Counted from the stretch's first letter, positions 35,391-45,261 are shown. The stretch is DNA of 64,000 nucleotides from Bdellovibrionales bacterium CG10_big_fil_rev_8_21_14_0_10_45_34 (GCA_002778785.1 PEZS01000011.1:248001-312000), one strand, 5' to 3'. Notes: a model not told the origin generated them from the letters alone. Made by a program: numbers and translations.

Positions 35391-36274
35391 CTACCAAGAA
35401 AAGGCTTCTTAACATTGTCAGAACAGTTCTTTTAGGCGGCATTGGAATAGCTTCAACCGCCCTACTATCTCACATTTTGTTTCGTTACTCTTTCGGAAAA
35501 CCGGAACAGTTCGTCCCACACTTTAGTTCACTTGCTTCACAAATTGATTTGTCAAAATCAAGCTTGAACCTTCTTACCCTTGGCGGCGAGAACGCATTTG
35601 TAAAATCACTTGAGGCGGCGCTTTTTAGTGTTGCTTATTCTGTCCCCGGATATTTCGCTGCGCTATTTTTAAGCTATTTTGTAGCAGGGATTACCTTTTC
35701 TTGTACTTCTGAGTTCATTAAAAAAGCCACTCTGTCTCTTGTGCAAGGTTTTTCAGCAGTTAGTTTGGTCTTATTTGCCTTAGCATCACAATACTTTCTT
35801 GCGTACAAACTCGGTTGGTTTCCACTTACCTATTCTTATAAAAACCAGTTCGCCTCGACTCTGCTATGTGGCCTCACATTGTGCCTGTACTTAATCCCGA
35901 CAATGTTGATTCGGTTTCACGGAATGATAGAGCAAGAGTATTTGGAATCTTACCACCGGGTGAGTCGATCGAAGGGAGCGAGCCATAGACGAATCGTATT
36001 CAGACACATTCCGAGAAATCTTTTGCCACATTTTGTTTCAATGATGACCTATCATTTACCGGCAATTGCATTTGGTGCCTTCATTATCGAAGATATTTTT
36101 TCAGTGCCTGGTTACTCAAGCCTTATCTTGTCAGCAATTCGCAATGCCGATATTAGTTTACTTACTGCCTTAGTCATAGTTTCAGTGACCTTTTACGTTG
36201 TTATTCAGACTATCTATCAATCGTTCAAGAGCGATGGCTCCCCCGATGCACCTCACGTAAGGATGCTCAGTTGA
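35387..36274 (+). CDS. oppB: Peptide ABC transporter permease (OppB-like)
   Basis: A 295-residue inner-membrane protein with about six helices and the EAA-like loop that contacts the ATPase (YHRVSRSKGASHRRIVFRHIPRNLLPHF). The first helix is followed by a short periplasmic part (FGKPEQFVPHFSS) that is shorter than in E. coli OppB. Start and stop overlap the flanking genes by 4 bases, so the transporter operon is translated in coupled fashion. Confidence 0.9.
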   Translation: MTTKKRLLNIVRTVLLGGIGIASTALLSHILFRYSFGKPEQFVPHFSSLASQIDLSKSSLNLLTLGGENAFVKSLEAALFSVAYSVPGYFAALFLSYFVAGITFSCTSEFIKKATLSLVQGFSAVSLVLFALASQYFLAYKLGWFPLTYSYKNQFASTLLCGLTLCLYLIPTMLIRFHGMIEQEYLESYHRVSRSKGASHRRIVFRHIPRNLLPHFVSMMTYHLPAIAFGAFIIEDIFSVPGYSSLILSAIRNADISLLTALVIVSVTFYVVIQTIYQSFKSDGSPDAPHVRMLS

Positions 36275-37098
36275 AAGAAAGCTCCTTTAAAACTTCTACG
36301 CAGCAGAAGTTAGCGGTGGCCATTGTTTTTGTTTTTATTTCTCTGGCCATCGCCGCGCACTTGGGGCTTGGGACCTCCGCCCACCAGAAAGTTGACTTCT
36401 CTAAAGCTCGTTTAGTCCCAAGCGCCATTCACTGGCTAGGTACAGATCAGCTAGGCCGTGATGTTTTTCACAGAATTATTCAAGCAACGAAATCCTCGGT
36501 AACTGTCGCGTTTATTGCTGCAGCTCTCGCCACTACGTTGTCTTTGCTTTTCGGAATTTGGAGCAACTTTGACAAGAAAGGTTTTTCGCCTTTCGTTACA
36601 ATCTTGGAATCACTCATAGTGAACACTCCGTTCGTACTTCTTGTGGTAGCGCTAAAGGAAGTTATGCCGCAAAATCATTTATCAATGGGGCTTGCACTAG
36701 GATCACTCACATGGATGACGGGTTTCAGGTGGATTCATTCGGCCACACACAAGATTTTGCAAACGCAGTATGTGGAGGCCGCACAGTTTATGGGCGCTAA
36801 TCGTATGAGAATTTTTAGCAAACATTTGATGCCTAATCTGATCCCGATCGTTTTCATTCAGTTCGGCATTACTTTTGCTTTGGCTATCAAGTACGAAGCT
36901 GTTCTGAGTTTTCTTGGACTTGGACCAGATCCGGGGTCATTTGTCTCCTGGGGGACAATGCTTCAAGACGGTCGTCACGAAATTTTAGCGGGAATCTGGT
37001 GGCCAACTGTCTCCAGCGGCGCTTGTCTTACGTTGATCGTGCTTTGCGTTTACACTTTAGTTGACGCAGCTAGAAAGAAAACCAATAGCCAGCTGTAG
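36271..37098 (+). CDS. oppC: Peptide ABC transporter permease (OppC-like)
   Basis: A 275-residue inner-membrane protein with the OppC N-terminal helix and the motif HWLGTDQLGRDVFHRI before the transporter domain, which is diagnostic for OppC/DppC. The EAA loop (YVEAAQFMGANRMRIFSKHLMPNLI) and the final GPDPGSFVSWGTML are conserved. It starts with TTG, overlapping the oppB stop (TTGA). It forms a heterodimer channel with OppB. Confidence 0.92.
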   Translation: MKESSFKTSTQQKLAVAIVFVFISLAIAAHLGLGTSAHQKVDFSKARLVPSAIHWLGTDQLGRDVFHRIIQATKSSVTVAFIAAALATTLSLLFGIWSNFDKKGFSPFVTILESLIVNTPFVLLVVALKEVMPQNHLSMGLALGSLTWMTGFRWIHSATHKILQTQYVEAAQFMGANRMRIFSKHLMPNLIPIVFIQFGITFALAIKYEAVLSFLGLGPDPGSFVSWGTMLQDGRHEILAGIWWPTVSSGACLTLIVLCVYTLVDAARKKTNSQL

Positions 37099-37137
37099 CA
37101 GATATTTGCTAAAAGCAACTTGGGGGCGGGAGGAAGC

Positions 37138-38148
37138 TTGTCGGCAATTCTAGAGGTAAAAAACTTAAAGACTCAGTTTCACACAGATGATGGCAAGTTT
37201 CTGGCCGTCGACGACATTACCTTCTCATTAGAAAAGGGTAAGACCCTGGGGATAGTTGGTGAATCAGGTTGTGGTAAGTCGGTCACATCGCTTTCGATAA
37301 TGCGCCTTATTCCTGATCCTCCTGGCAAAATCGTTGGCGGCGAAATCCGATTTGAAGGCAGGGATCTACTTAAGCTCTCAGAAAGAGAAATGCGATCCGT
37401 TAGAGGGAACGACATTTCGATGATTTTTCAAGAACCAATGACATCTTTAAACCCCGTGTTCACTATTGGCGAGCAAATCTCTGAGGCTATTGAACTCCAT
37501 CAAAAGGAGCTTTCGCGCGATCAGGTAAGAAAGCGCACCGTAGAGATGCTCGACCTTGTGGGAATTCCCGCACCCGAAAAACGGGTGAAAGAGTTTCCTC
37601 ATCAGCTTTCTGGCGGGATGAGACAAAGAGTTATGATTGCCATGGCCCTGAGCTGCAATCCGAAGCTATTGATTGCTGACGAACCAACAACCGCCCTTGA
37701 TGTGACGATTCAGTCACAAATTTTGGATTTGATTCGAAAACTTCAACAAGACTTGGGTACATCGATGATCCTTATCACTCACGATCTGGGTGTAGTTGCT
37801 GAAACCTGCGACGATGTTGCGGTTATGTACGCCGGCAAGATTGTGGAGTATGGCTCGGTAAGAGATATTTTCTTTAGGCCTCAGCATCAGTACACTGCGG
37901 GGCTGCTTCGGTCTATACCGCACTTTGAATCTGGTCACCGACGCGAGCGTCTCGAAACCATACCGGGGATTGTACCCAGTTTGCTCAATTTACCTAAAGG
38001 CTGCCGATATCAAGATAGGTGCCCTGCCGCACAAAATGACTGCCGCACTGTTGAGCCCACACTAAAAGACACTCACGGGCATTTGGCAGCTTGTTATCAT
38101 CCGGTAGGACCTGGCAGGCCAAACACTGAAAAAACCCTCACCCCTTAG
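37138..38148 (+). CDS. oppD: Peptide ABC transporter ATPase (OppD-like)
   Basis: A 336-residue ATPase with Walker [10 protein letters not shown]-loop [12 protein letters not shown], signature LSGGMRQR, Walker [13 protein letters not shown] and the His switch LITHD. The C-terminal oligopeptide module with four Cys ([19 protein letters not shown]) can bind an iron-sulfur cluster in this family. I chose TTG 37138 just after GGGAGGAAGC; the in-frame TTG at 37120 lies before that site. It pairs with OppF. Confidence 0.94.
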   Translation: MSAILEVKNLKTQFHTDDGKFLAVDDITFSLEKGKTLGIVGESGCGKSVTSLSIMRLIPDPPGKIVGGEIRFEGRDLLKLSEREMRSVRGNDISMIFQEPMTSLNPVFTIGEQISEAIELHQKELSRDQVRKRTVEMLDLVGIPAPEKRVKEFPHQLSGGMRQRVMIAMALSCNPKLLIADEPTTALDVTIQSQILDLIRKLQQDLGTSMILITHDLGVVAETCDDVAVMYAGKIVEYGSVRDIFFRPQHQYTAGLLRSIPHFESGHRRERLETIPGIVPSLLNLPKGCRYQDRCPAAQNDCRTVEPTLKDTHGHLAACYHPVGPGRPNTEKTLTP

Positions 38149-38161
38149 GAGCCGCGACTTT

Positions 38162-39211
38162 ATGAGCAATCCAAATTCTCAAGCGTCGAGCCCATCTGAT
38201 GAGCCTCTTATTCGAATACAAAATCTTTCAAAAGAGTTTTCTATAAAAGGCGGAATTTTCTCTCGAGAGATTGGCGCTGTAAAAGCCGTTCACAATGTAT
38301 CGCTGGACATTAAAAAAGGGGAAACTCTAGGACTCGTGGGTGAATCAGGCTGTGGCAAATCGACTCTTGGTAGATGTCTTATACGCCTTCTTGAACCAAC
38401 TTCGGGTAAAATCTTTTATCGCGGCAATGACATTACAGACATCACCGGCGAGGAGCTTCGTGCCTATCGCAGAAAAATGCAGATTATTTTTCAAGATCCT
38501 TACGCAAGTTTAAACCCGAGGATGACTGTCGGCTCCATTATTTCAGAGCCGCTTGTTATTCATAAGCTTTTTCACAATAAGAAAGAGAGAGCCGATCGAG
38601 TGGCTCAGCTCCTTGAACTTGTAGGTCTAAGAAAAGAAGCAATAAACAGATATCCTCATGAGTTTTCAGGTGGTCAGCGCCAGCGCATTGGAGTCGCTCG
38701 CGCGCTAGCGGTTGATCCCGAGTTTATTGTTTGCGATGAACCCGTATCGGCACTTGATGTGTCTATTCAAGCACAAGTTATTAACTTGTTAATGGACCTT
38801 CAACAGAGGCTTGGTTTGACCTACCTTTTTATTGCTCATGACTTGAAAGTTGTTGAACACATTTCGACAAGAGTCGCAGTTATGTACTTAGGGCGAATTG
38901 TCGAAGTGGCAGACAGCGATGAGCTTTACCTAAAAACCATGCACCCTTACACCAAAGCTCTCATGTCTTCGATTCCGGTTCCGAACCCAGATCGAAAAGG
39001 GCATAGGATCATTTTGCAGGGAGATGTTCCCAGCCCAATGAATCCTCCCTCTGGTTGTTACTTTCATCCTAGGTGTCCATCGCGAGGTGAAGGCTGCGAC
39101 ACGATATTCCCGCCATTAGAGGCTAAACGGCCAGACCATCTTGCCGCCTGTATCAAGGTACCAAGTCATTTGTCGTCATCGGACCAACCCAACGGAAGCC
39201 AGCTATTGTAG
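38162..39211 (+). CDS. oppF: Peptide ABC transporter ATPase (OppF-like)
   Basis: A 349-residue ATPase, partner of OppD. It has Walker [26 protein letters not shown], signature FSGGQRQR, Walker [15 protein letters not shown] and LFIAHD, then the oligopeptide C-terminal module ([15 protein letters not shown]). AGGAG lies before the ATG, 13 bases after oppD. It is the last complete gene of the five-gene transport operon. Confidence 0.95.
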   Translation: MSNPNSQASSPSDEPLIRIQNLSKEFSIKGGIFSREIGAVKAVHNVSLDIKKGETLGLVGESGCGKSTLGRCLIRLLEPTSGKIFYRGNDITDITGEELRAYRRKMQIIFQDPYASLNPRMTVGSIISEPLVIHKLFHNKKERADRVAQLLELVGLRKEAINRYPHEFSGGQRQRIGVARALAVDPEFIVCDEPVSALDVSIQAQVINLLMDLQQRLGLTYLFIAHDLKVVEHISTRVAVMYLGRIVEVADSDELYLKTMHPYTKALMSSIPVPNPDRKGHRIILQGDVPSPMNPPSGCYFHPRCPSRGEGCDTIFPPLEAKRPDHLAACIKVPSHLSSSDQPNGSQLL

Positions 39212-39239
39212 TTGGTTTCAAAACACGTCTTTGATCAAC

Positions 39240-39560
39240 AAGACACGCTTCGCTAACTCTGCTAGTATTGATCGACTCTGCTCGTCCTTGGACAACGGTG
39301 GGTATTTTTGCTTTACCTTCGAAGAGTTTGTTGAAGGGCATGAGCTACAGGGTGATCGCCAATCTCACAGTGGCGTCGGGACAATTGGCCCTGGAATACC
39401 ACTTGATTTCAATCATCACCGGCATAGTAAAACGGAAATCGACGAGATTCTTGCTTCTCAGGGTCTTACGACTATCGAAGCGAAGCGCTTTCAAGCTTAT
39501 TATAAAACGGCTAATATGATTCCAATTTATTATTGGATTGTGCTGGCAAAACTTCCGTAA
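39240..39560 (+). pseudogene. Remnant of a SAM-dependent methyltransferase (C-terminal fragment)
   Basis: A frame after oppF (entering from inside it) contains SIDRLCSSLDNGGYFCFTFEEF and ends IPIYYWIVLAKLP. This is the pattern of the last third of class I methyltransferases (final strands after the GG of the substrate loop, then a closing strand and LAKLP). No Rossmann SAM-binding start is found in frame, and the frame begins inside oppF, so I read it as a decayed fragment. The stretch 39561-39771 after it shows nothing recognisable. Confidence 0.4.
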
Positions 39561-39771
39561 CTAAAACTCCAGGTTCTTAAGCCAGAGCAAGATCACTTGG
39601 TCACTGGTTAGATGATCGTGCCTAGGTTCTGCCCGCTAGCGTCTAGTGTTTTCATTTTGATATTTAGCCACATAATTCGTTCCAAACGTTTTCATTGCAG
39701 CACGCTGATTGCACCTGATCACTGTTGTTCAACTTAGCATCGGTTATTACCGCTACCGAATTCTATATCCC

Positions 39772-40266
39772 TTACTCAGAAGTGAGCTTCAGAAGAGTTC
39801 TTACACTTCTTTTTAGCTCGTCCGGATCAAATGGCTTTGTTAGATAGTCACTTGCACCCACAGCGAATCCTTGTTTTATGTCTCTTTCGTTTTTGAAACC
39901 TGAAACAAAAATGAAAGGAACTTCCTTTAGCGCTTCTTGTTCTCTAATCAGTCCTGCTAACTCAAATCCGTTAATCCAAGGCAGCCCGACATCTAAAACA
40001 AACAGCTCAATTGGCCCTTCATCGATCACGCGCCCCAGCTGAGTTGCATCTGCTGCGGTCAATACGCGAAATCCTTCGGTTTCAAGAGTTCTACGAATCG
40101 CTTTTCTTACAGTTGCGTCGTCATCGACGACTAATACGGTATGTGGCTCCTCACGAGTTTTTAATTGCCTGTATTGATCTAATGAAACCACTTGCTCACG
40201 AGAAAGTTTTTCGCGAGTCACTTCATCAATTCTTTCCGCAAGTTTTTTTAAATCAACTCGGTTCAC
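39772..40266 (-). CDS. Single-domain response regulator with helical N-terminal extension
   Basis: A 164-residue receiver protein. Residues 1-40 are a charged helical extension (MNRVDLKKLAERIDEV); the receiver (about 42-162) has the acidic pair in VVDDDA, phospho-acceptor Asp in LFVLDVGLP, the Thr/Ser in FVSGF, and the Lys in YLTKPFD. There is no output domain, so it would act by protein contact or be a target for a kinase such as the hybrid at 8.9 kb. It stands alone, with a strong signal in AGGGGAGT upstream of its ATG. Confidence 0.9.
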   Translation of the reverse strand: MNRVDLKKLAERIDEVTREKLSREQVVSLDQYRQLKTREEPHTVLVVDDDATVRKAIRRTLETEGFRVLTAADATQLGRVIDEGPIELFVLDVGLPWINGFELAGLIREQEALKEVPFIFVSGFKNERDIKQGFAVGASDYLTKPFDPDELKRSVRTLLKLTSE

Positions 40267-40426
40267 TATGACTCCCCTTTTGTGCCCTTTTGAGAGATCT
40301 GCCTCAATTAACTTTTCGTACTACTCGCAAAATTAAGTGAAACAGTCCATTTACTGGCCCTCGTTCGAATGAACATTCTAAATCTTTAATTGGTCTCATT
40401 CGAAAAACATCCTCGAACACAATATT

Positions 40427-41356
40427 CTATTGCCCCTGCGCCTCTAACCAGCGCTCTGCCTCAATCGCAGCCATGCAACCCGTCCCCGCCGCCGTCACAG
40501 CTTGACGGTAGGTTGGATCTTGTACGTCTCCTGCGGCAAAAACCCCCTCAACGCTAGTTCGCGTGGAGCCGGGAACTGTTTTAATATAGCCCGTCTCATG
40601 CTTTTCAATGTCTTTGCCAAAGACATCAACGTTAGGTCTATGGCCGATCGCTATAAAAAGGCCTTGAAGTTTAAGCTTCGAGGTTGTTCCTTTTACCGTG
40701 TCTTTCAAAGTTACACTTTCTATTTCTTTTTCGCCATGGATCTCTTCAACAGCAGCGTTCCATACAAATTCGATCTTCGGGTGATGCATAGCTCTCTCTG
40801 CCATAATCTTCGATGCTCTTAATTCTTCTCTTCGGTGAATGACGTAAACTTTCGAGGCATATCTTGTTAAGAACAAAGCCTCCTCCATCGCAGTATCACC
40901 ACCTCCGACAACTCCGACTTCGACATCTCTAAAAAATGCACCATCGCATGTGGCGCATGCCGACACACCTTTACCCATAAGTCTCTTCTCTGATTCGAGT
41001 CCTAAGAGTTTTGCCGTTGCTCCGGTTGCAATGATAACGGTTTGGGCTTGGTATTCTTTGCTACCTTCCCAAACTTTGAACGGCCGACTTGAAAAATCGA
41101 CTTTAGTAACTTTTTTCGTGATAATTTCTGTTCCAAATCGGGCGGCCTGTTTTCTCATGACTTCCATCAAGGCCGGTCCCGTAACGCCCTCGGCAAACCC
41201 CGGATAGTTTTCGACATCAGTAGTAATCATCAACTGCCCACCAGGTTCGTCGCCCTCAAACATGAGTGGTTCAAGTCTTGCTCGCGCAGCGTAGATGGCC
41301 GCAGTAAACCCCGCGGGGCCCGATCCGATAATAATAACTTTACGCTCTTGGCTCAT
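40427..41356 (-). CDS. trxB: Thioredoxin reductase TrxB
   Basis: A 309-residue flavoenzyme that reduces thioredoxin with NADPH. FAD motif IIGSGPAGFTAAIYAARA, redox motif CATC (ACATCDGAFF), NADPH fold GVVGGGDTAMEEA with HRRxxxR (HRREELRASK), and C-terminal GVFAAGDVQDPTYRQAVTAAGTG are all present; the length fits the family. AAGGAG precedes ATG 41356; GTG 41362 is not favoured. It supplies the electrons that DsbD would pass to the periplasm. Confidence 0.96.
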   Translation of the reverse strand: MSQERKVIIIGSGPAGFTAAIYAARARLEPLMFEGDEPGGQLMITTDVENYPGFAEGVTGPALMEVMRKQAARFGTEIITKKVTKVDFSSRPFKVWEGSKEYQAQTVIIATGATAKLLGLESEKRLMGKGVSACATCDGAFFRDVEVGVVGGGDTAMEEALFLTRYASKVYVIHRREELRASKIMAERAMHHPKIEFVWNAAVEEIHGEKEIESVTLKDTVKGTTSKLKLQGLFIAIGHRPNVDVFGKDIEKHETGYIKTVPGSTRTSVEGVFAAGDVQDPTYRQAVTAAGTGCMAAIEAERWLEAQGQ

Positions 41357-41421
41357 ATTCACTCCTTAATCTACAACTATCACATGTTTCTCAACAGAGG
41401 CTATATTGGTTTGTGCTTTCC

Positions 41422-42099
41422 TTAACTCAAAAGAGGGGAATTAGAATCTTGTAACACCATATGTGAATTGCAATGATTTGGATCATGTGTCCACTTAAAC
41501 AATGCCTGCGCCACTAAATTTGGGTTAAGCAGTTTAGCAGAATGGCGTGGCCAAGCGTTCTTTGAGAGTAAGGGAGTATCCATGTATCCCGGGCTGAAAA
41601 GGCGAACATCAAACGGAGGATTCTCGGCCTGCACGCTCGATATCAGACCCTTAAGTGCATGTTTCGCCGCGGCATAACTTGCTGCATTTGGATCCGGTTC
41701 AGCTTCGGCAACGGCCGAGCCGACAGCAATAAATTTTTTGAGCTTCCCCGGAATCATCAGCTTTCTATGCAGAAAAAACGCTGGAGCCATAAAGGAAACT
41801 TGAAAGGCCCAAAGGTGGTCCTTCCATTCATGACGGCCGTATTCCCCCCATGGACCCCCTGCCGCAAAGTAAATTATATATGTTGGATCGTGCTTTTCGA
41901 CTGACTCCGCAATTTGCTCCCACGTTTCAGTCTGCGAAAGGTCGCCACCGATATACGCGCTTCTGTCGTCGCCGGCTGGAGCTTGTTTTAGGTAGGTTCG
42001 AGATACAACAGCTACCTTCGCGTCGGTTTGCTCAAGTACGAGGTCTCGAAATGACCTCCCTAAACCGCGACTTCCACCAAAAAGTAAATATGTCGACAT
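41422..42099 (-). CDS. Short-chain dehydrogenase/reductase family protein
   Basis: A 225-residue SDR protein. The N-terminal LLFGGSRGLGRSF is the nucleotide-binding GxxxGxG motif, FAAGG takes the place of NNAG, and the catalytic motif is SYAAAKHALKGL (YxxxK). It would be an NAD(P)-dependent oxidoreductase; the substrate is unknown. GAGAGG precedes the ATG. It is divergent from the ferredoxin gene with 59 bases between. Confidence 0.85.
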   Translation of the reverse strand: MSTYLLFGGSRGLGRSFRDLVLEQTDAKVAVVSRTYLKQAPAGDDRSAYIGGDLSQTETWEQIAESVEKHDPTYIIYFAAGGPWGEYGRHEWKDHLWAFQVSFMAPAFFLHRKLMIPGKLKKFIAVGSAVAEAEPDPNAASYAAAKHALKGLISSVQAENPPFDVRLFSPGYMDTPLLSKNAWPRHSAKLLNPNLVAQALFKWTHDPNHCNSHMVLQDSNSPLLS

Positions 42100-42158
42100 A
42101 GGCCTCTCATCGATTTTCTGCTATTCTTCGCAAATGGAAAGAATAGCGTGAGGTGACC

Positions 42159-42446
42159 GTGCCGACTATTAGTTTTCAAAAGAGCCTACCTTCGATAGAG
42201 GTGCCCAAAGGTAAAAAGCTTATGGACGCCTTATTTGACGCAGGTATACCAGTAGCAAGCAGCTGTGGCGGCGTTGGCTCATGCACAAAGTGCCGCATCA
42301 CCATCATTGAAGGCAGTCAGAATCTTTCGCTACCCAACGAACTCGAAGAAGATCTGCGAGAAATGTACGAAATCCCGACAAATGAACGAGTTAGCTGCCA
42401 GACGGAGGTGCTCGGCGACATTCGGATCGATACGAGTTACTGGTAG
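42159..42446 (+). CDS. [2Fe-2S] ferredoxin
   Basis: A 95-residue plant-type ferredoxin with the cluster motif SSCGGVGSCTKC and a distal Cys (SCQTEV). It would shuttle electrons in the cytoplasm, for example to an oxygenase or reductase not in this window. I chose GTG 42159 because GAGG sits five bases upstream; an in-frame GTG at 42153 overlaps that site. Confidence 0.9.
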   Translation: MPTISFQKSLPSIEVPKGKKLMDALFDAGIPVASSCGGVGSCTKCRITIIEGSQNLSLPNELEEDLREMYEIPTNERVSCQTEVLGDIRIDTSYW

Positions 42447-42479
42447 CCTTCAACCCCATTTAGTGCAGTTTTCGTTTTT

Positions 42480-42521
42480 GCCCCCGGCCTTTAGTTAACA
42501 ATTCTATTCGGGGGCGTTTTT
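42480..42521 (+). terminator. Probable terminator after ferredoxin gene
   Basis: GCCCCCG (42480-42486) and CGGGGGC (42509-42515) form a 7-bp GC stem with a 22-base loop, followed by GTTTTT. It lies between the ferredoxin gene and the next lipoprotein gene. Confidence 0.55.
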
Positions 42522-42568
42522 GATGGTACATACGGATGAGACGCCCCTGAATCCGCCCAGGAGGCTAA

Positions 42569-44197
42569 ATGAAAAAAACAACATTCTCTCGAACTCCCGC
42601 ATTGCTATTAACATGTTTGGTTTTGGTGAGCTGCCAACCAAAATCGGAATTTTCTCCGCCAGCAGTACCAGCCAACAAGGATACTCAAACCGCAGACGAG
42701 AGTGGCAGTGGCGATGGGAGCGGCCAACAGGGGGCCGAAACAGATGGCAGCCCTACCTCTTCCCCTTCTGCAGACGACCTAGCTAAGAATTATCGTTTTC
42801 GAATTTTTAAAAAATCACTCAATCGCCCAGATGCTAACAGTCCCCGCACCGTTTCACCAGAAGATGACTTGGTTTTAGAGAGAGTCGACCTTCTCCCCGC
42901 CGGAAACACAGGTGAAAACAACTTTAAGCAATCAGATAGTCCCATTCAAAAAAACAGCAGTGGCTCCGTAGATTCAATGACAGTCCGAATTCACTCTCTT
43001 TGCCGCTTGGGTTCACAATCACTCGAGAGAACACTCGCGTTTACAGATCAAAGCAAAATTCAGATTGCGAGTTTTTTGCCTCTAGAATTTTTGGTTACTG
43101 ACCAATTCTTTGAATGCCATTTTGACGCCGCCCTAGAAAGAGACGAAAAGGAGCCTGTTGTTCATAGACTTGGGGCGTACAGAATACAGCCAACACCGTT
43201 CATTAAACCAGCGATTGTCGTTTGGCCAGACCACAATCCCGTTTCGCAGGCCATCCCAATTATTCGCACTTCTCAACTCTCGGAGTTAAGTCTTGTCGGG
43301 GGCAACAACATAGCGAAGCTTGCAATTGGATGTACTTCCGCAGGTACGGGAGAAACTCTGTTTCAGAAATTTCACACTTCTGAGAATGGAAACAATCTTA
43401 CTTTCGACAAGGCGACTTTTTTGAAGGTCATTGCCGCCGGCGCAGAAGTAAAAAGCCATCCGGTTCAGATATGCCGCATTTGGACTGTTAACAAAGGTGG
43501 CGAGACACACGGATCCAATTACTTCTATATGGTTTTTGACGCGACGATAGACTATCAAGCCAACCATGAGCTGCTCTTTCCTTCGGCTCATGGGTACAAC
43601 CATGGCCGCCTCACACTTTGGAAAACACGCTGGACAAATCCGTTTATGTCGCCCGTTACAGTCTCTGTACAAAAGGAATTTGCGACAGACAGTCATTACT
43701 CTGTGACATTTCAGATCTATGCGCTCCCGCGAGTTGAATATAGTAACGGCATTATTCATCGACGCTGTTATTATGAAGGGGAATCAAAACAATTGATGGC
43801 TAATTTTGCAACTTCACGACTTCGAGCAGAATCAGTAGGGGGAAGCCTCATTGCCTCAACTGCAACTTCAAACATACACGTGCTAGCCCCAGGAGAGGGT
43901 ATTCAGGTGAATTATTTTACAAGCGCTCAGTTTAGCTGCGCAGCCCCTCCATTGAATGCAACACCATTTATGCAGAACCACGCTATTTATTGGGACAGAC
44001 CCGAGCTGATAGATGTCTCGCTTCATACTACCGACGGAAAAAAAATGAGCGTTGGATTTTTCGGGCTAAAAGGTAATTTAAGCGCGACGGGCTATGGATA
44101 CCATCATGAATTTGCACCTCGCGTACCACAAAAGCCGTCACACAACTGCCACCCCGATATCAACAACCCTCCGCCGGTTTCAGCGACCTGCACTTGA
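42569..44197 (+). CDS. Secreted lipoprotein of unknown function
   Basis: A 542-residue protein with a lipoprotein signal: a basic start, hydrophobic core, and lipobox VLVSC (Cys 22). A Ser/Gly/Asp-rich linker follows to about residue 70, then a large mostly beta domain with aromatic residues and scattered Cys. AGGAGG precedes the ATG. No family is recognised. It lies after a terminator-like hairpin, so it probably has its own promoter. It is convergent with trmB. Confidence 0.65.
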   Translation: MKKTTFSRTPALLLTCLVLVSCQPKSEFSPPAVPANKDTQTADESGSGDGSGQQGAETDGSPTSSPSADDLAKNYRFRIFKKSLNRPDANSPRTVSPEDDLVLERVDLLPAGNTGENNFKQSDSPIQKNSSGSVDSMTVRIHSLCRLGSQSLERTLAFTDQSKIQIASFLPLEFLVTDQFFECHFDAALERDEKEPVVHRLGAYRIQPTPFIKPAIVVWPDHNPVSQAIPIIRTSQLSELSLVGGNNIAKLAIGCTSAGTGETLFQKFHTSENGNNLTFDKATFLKVIAAGAEVKSHPVQICRIWTVNKGGETHGSNYFYMVFDATIDYQANHELLFPSAHGYNHGRLTLWKTRWTNPFMSPVTVSVQKEFATDSHYSVTFQIYALPRVEYSNGIIHRRCYYEGESKQLMANFATSRLRAESVGGSLIASTATSNIHVLAPGEGIQVNYFTSAQFSCAAPPLNATPFMQNHAIYWDRPELIDVSLHTTDGKKMSVGFFGLKGNLSATGYGYHHEFAPRVPQKPSHNCHPDINNPPPVSATCT

Positions 44198-44239
44198 GAA
44201 AATGTCAGTTGTATGTATTTTGATCGTTAGCATATCGGG

Positions 44240-44920
44240 CTACTTTTTAGCTTTTAGATAGTTGGTCTTAAGGCCTTTACTGGTCCATAGCTTTTCAAAG
44301 TGAGTCTCGAAGTTATTCTGATTGTAGATTGAGCTATGCAGATCATATGTTAAATCAACTACCTCAAACTTAGACTGCTCAAAGCGAATTTTTGTCCAAT
44401 CAAAGTAATCTAGGTTGTCGGTTTTAAACTCTACAGAAGAGCCCGGTTTCACAATATCAAAAAGCTCATCGAGAAAGTCTCGCTGAATCAAACGATGTTT
44501 GTGAGACCTCTGTCTTGGCCATGGATCCGGAAAGAAAATAAAGACATCGTTAATTTCTTGTTCGCCAAATAGATCCGATATGCGGCCCGCTTCATAACGA
44601 ACGATTCTGGCATTCAAGGCGCCTTCCACTCGAGCCCTTCGAATCGCCTGAACCAGTGGCTTGTACTTAAGTTCAATGCCTACAAGTAGTCTCTCAGGCC
44701 GCGATATCGCTCTATGGGCAAAAAACAAACCGTTGCCGCAGCCTATCTCAAGATCCAGCGGAGAAGATTTCGAGATTTTGAAAGCAAGCTCTCGCCATTT
44801 ACCCTTAATCGCGGGGGCCTCGTCCGCATCGTAAGCCCACTCGGCGTAATCATGGTGCATCAGCCCCACATATGGGTTGATACTTCTTAGATCTTGCACA
44901 CGGTTCAATTCCGATTTCAA
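44240..44920 (-). CDS. trmB: tRNA (guanine-N7)-methyltransferase TrmB
   Basis: A 226-residue methyltransferase that makes m7G46 in tRNA. The SAM site is LDLEIGCGNGLFFAHRA, with VGIELKYKPL after it; DVFIFFPDPWPRQRSHKHRL is the conserved active-site motif, and FKTDNLDYFDW follows. The length fits the family. It starts with TTG; GGAG lies seven bases upstream, inside unit 1 of the 28-bp repeats. An in-frame TAA just upstream rules out an extension through the repeats. Confidence 0.93.
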   Translation of the reverse strand: MKSELNRVQDLRSINPYVGLMHHDYAEWAYDADEAPAIKGKWRELAFKISKSSPLDLEIGCGNGLFFAHRAISRPERLLVGIELKYKPLVQAIRRARVEGALNARIVRYEAGRISDLFGEQEINDVFIFFPDPWPRQRSHKHRLIQRDFLDELFDIVKPGSSVEFKTDNLDYFDWTKIRFEQSKFEVVDLTYDLHSSIYNQNNFETHFEKLWTSKGLKTNYLKAKK

Positions 44921-44922
44921 AT

Positions 44923-45147
44923 GTGTTCTCCATCTCTCTTATTCGAGAAGGCGTTCTTTAACCACTCTGTCTTGGGAAAGCGTTCTCAAGTTCTCTGAGC
45001 CGAGAAGGTGTTCTTTAGCCACTCTGGCTTGGGAAGGCGTTCTCTAAGCACTCCGAGTTGATTTAGTGTTCTCCGGTCTCTGAATCGAAAAAGTGTCCCC
45101 CGTCTTCAGAGGTGAGAAAGCATTCTCAAGCTGAGCCGAGATGGAAA
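44923..45147. repeat. Eight degenerate 27-29 bp tandem repeats upstream of trmB
   Basis: Consecutive units start at 44923, 44951, 44980, 45008, 45037, 45066, 45093 and 45120. Consensus is GYGTTCTC followed by a variable middle and GAGAAG. The ends TTCTC and GAGAA are reverse complements, so each unit or unit junction can fold into a hairpin. Two sub-types (gagccGAGAAG and ctTGGGAAG ends) alternate in units 1-4, giving a 57-base super-period. There are no spacers. The last ~115 bases of the gap (45148-45261) hold no repeat and lead to the next gene's SD. Confidence 0.8.
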
Positions 45148-45261
45148 TAACCTTAGTTTTAAAGCCATTCAAGAGTCTTATCTGCCCTCTCTTGGCTTAT
45201 GAAAAAAATGCATTTGATAAATGTTGTTTCCATGCTAGACCCTCCGGAAGGGGGAGGGCTT

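Noticed and set aside
39268-39519. 83-residue ORF overlapping the methyltransferase remnant in another frame
   Set aside because: The other frame carries recognisable family motifs, while this one has basic, repetitive residues and no SD.
44923-45147. CRISPR array
   Set aside because: Units are contiguous without unique spacers and differ strongly from each other, and no cas genes are nearby.
44921-45147. TrmB N-terminal extension through the repeats
   Set aside because: An in-frame stop (TAA) occurs a few codons before the TTG start.
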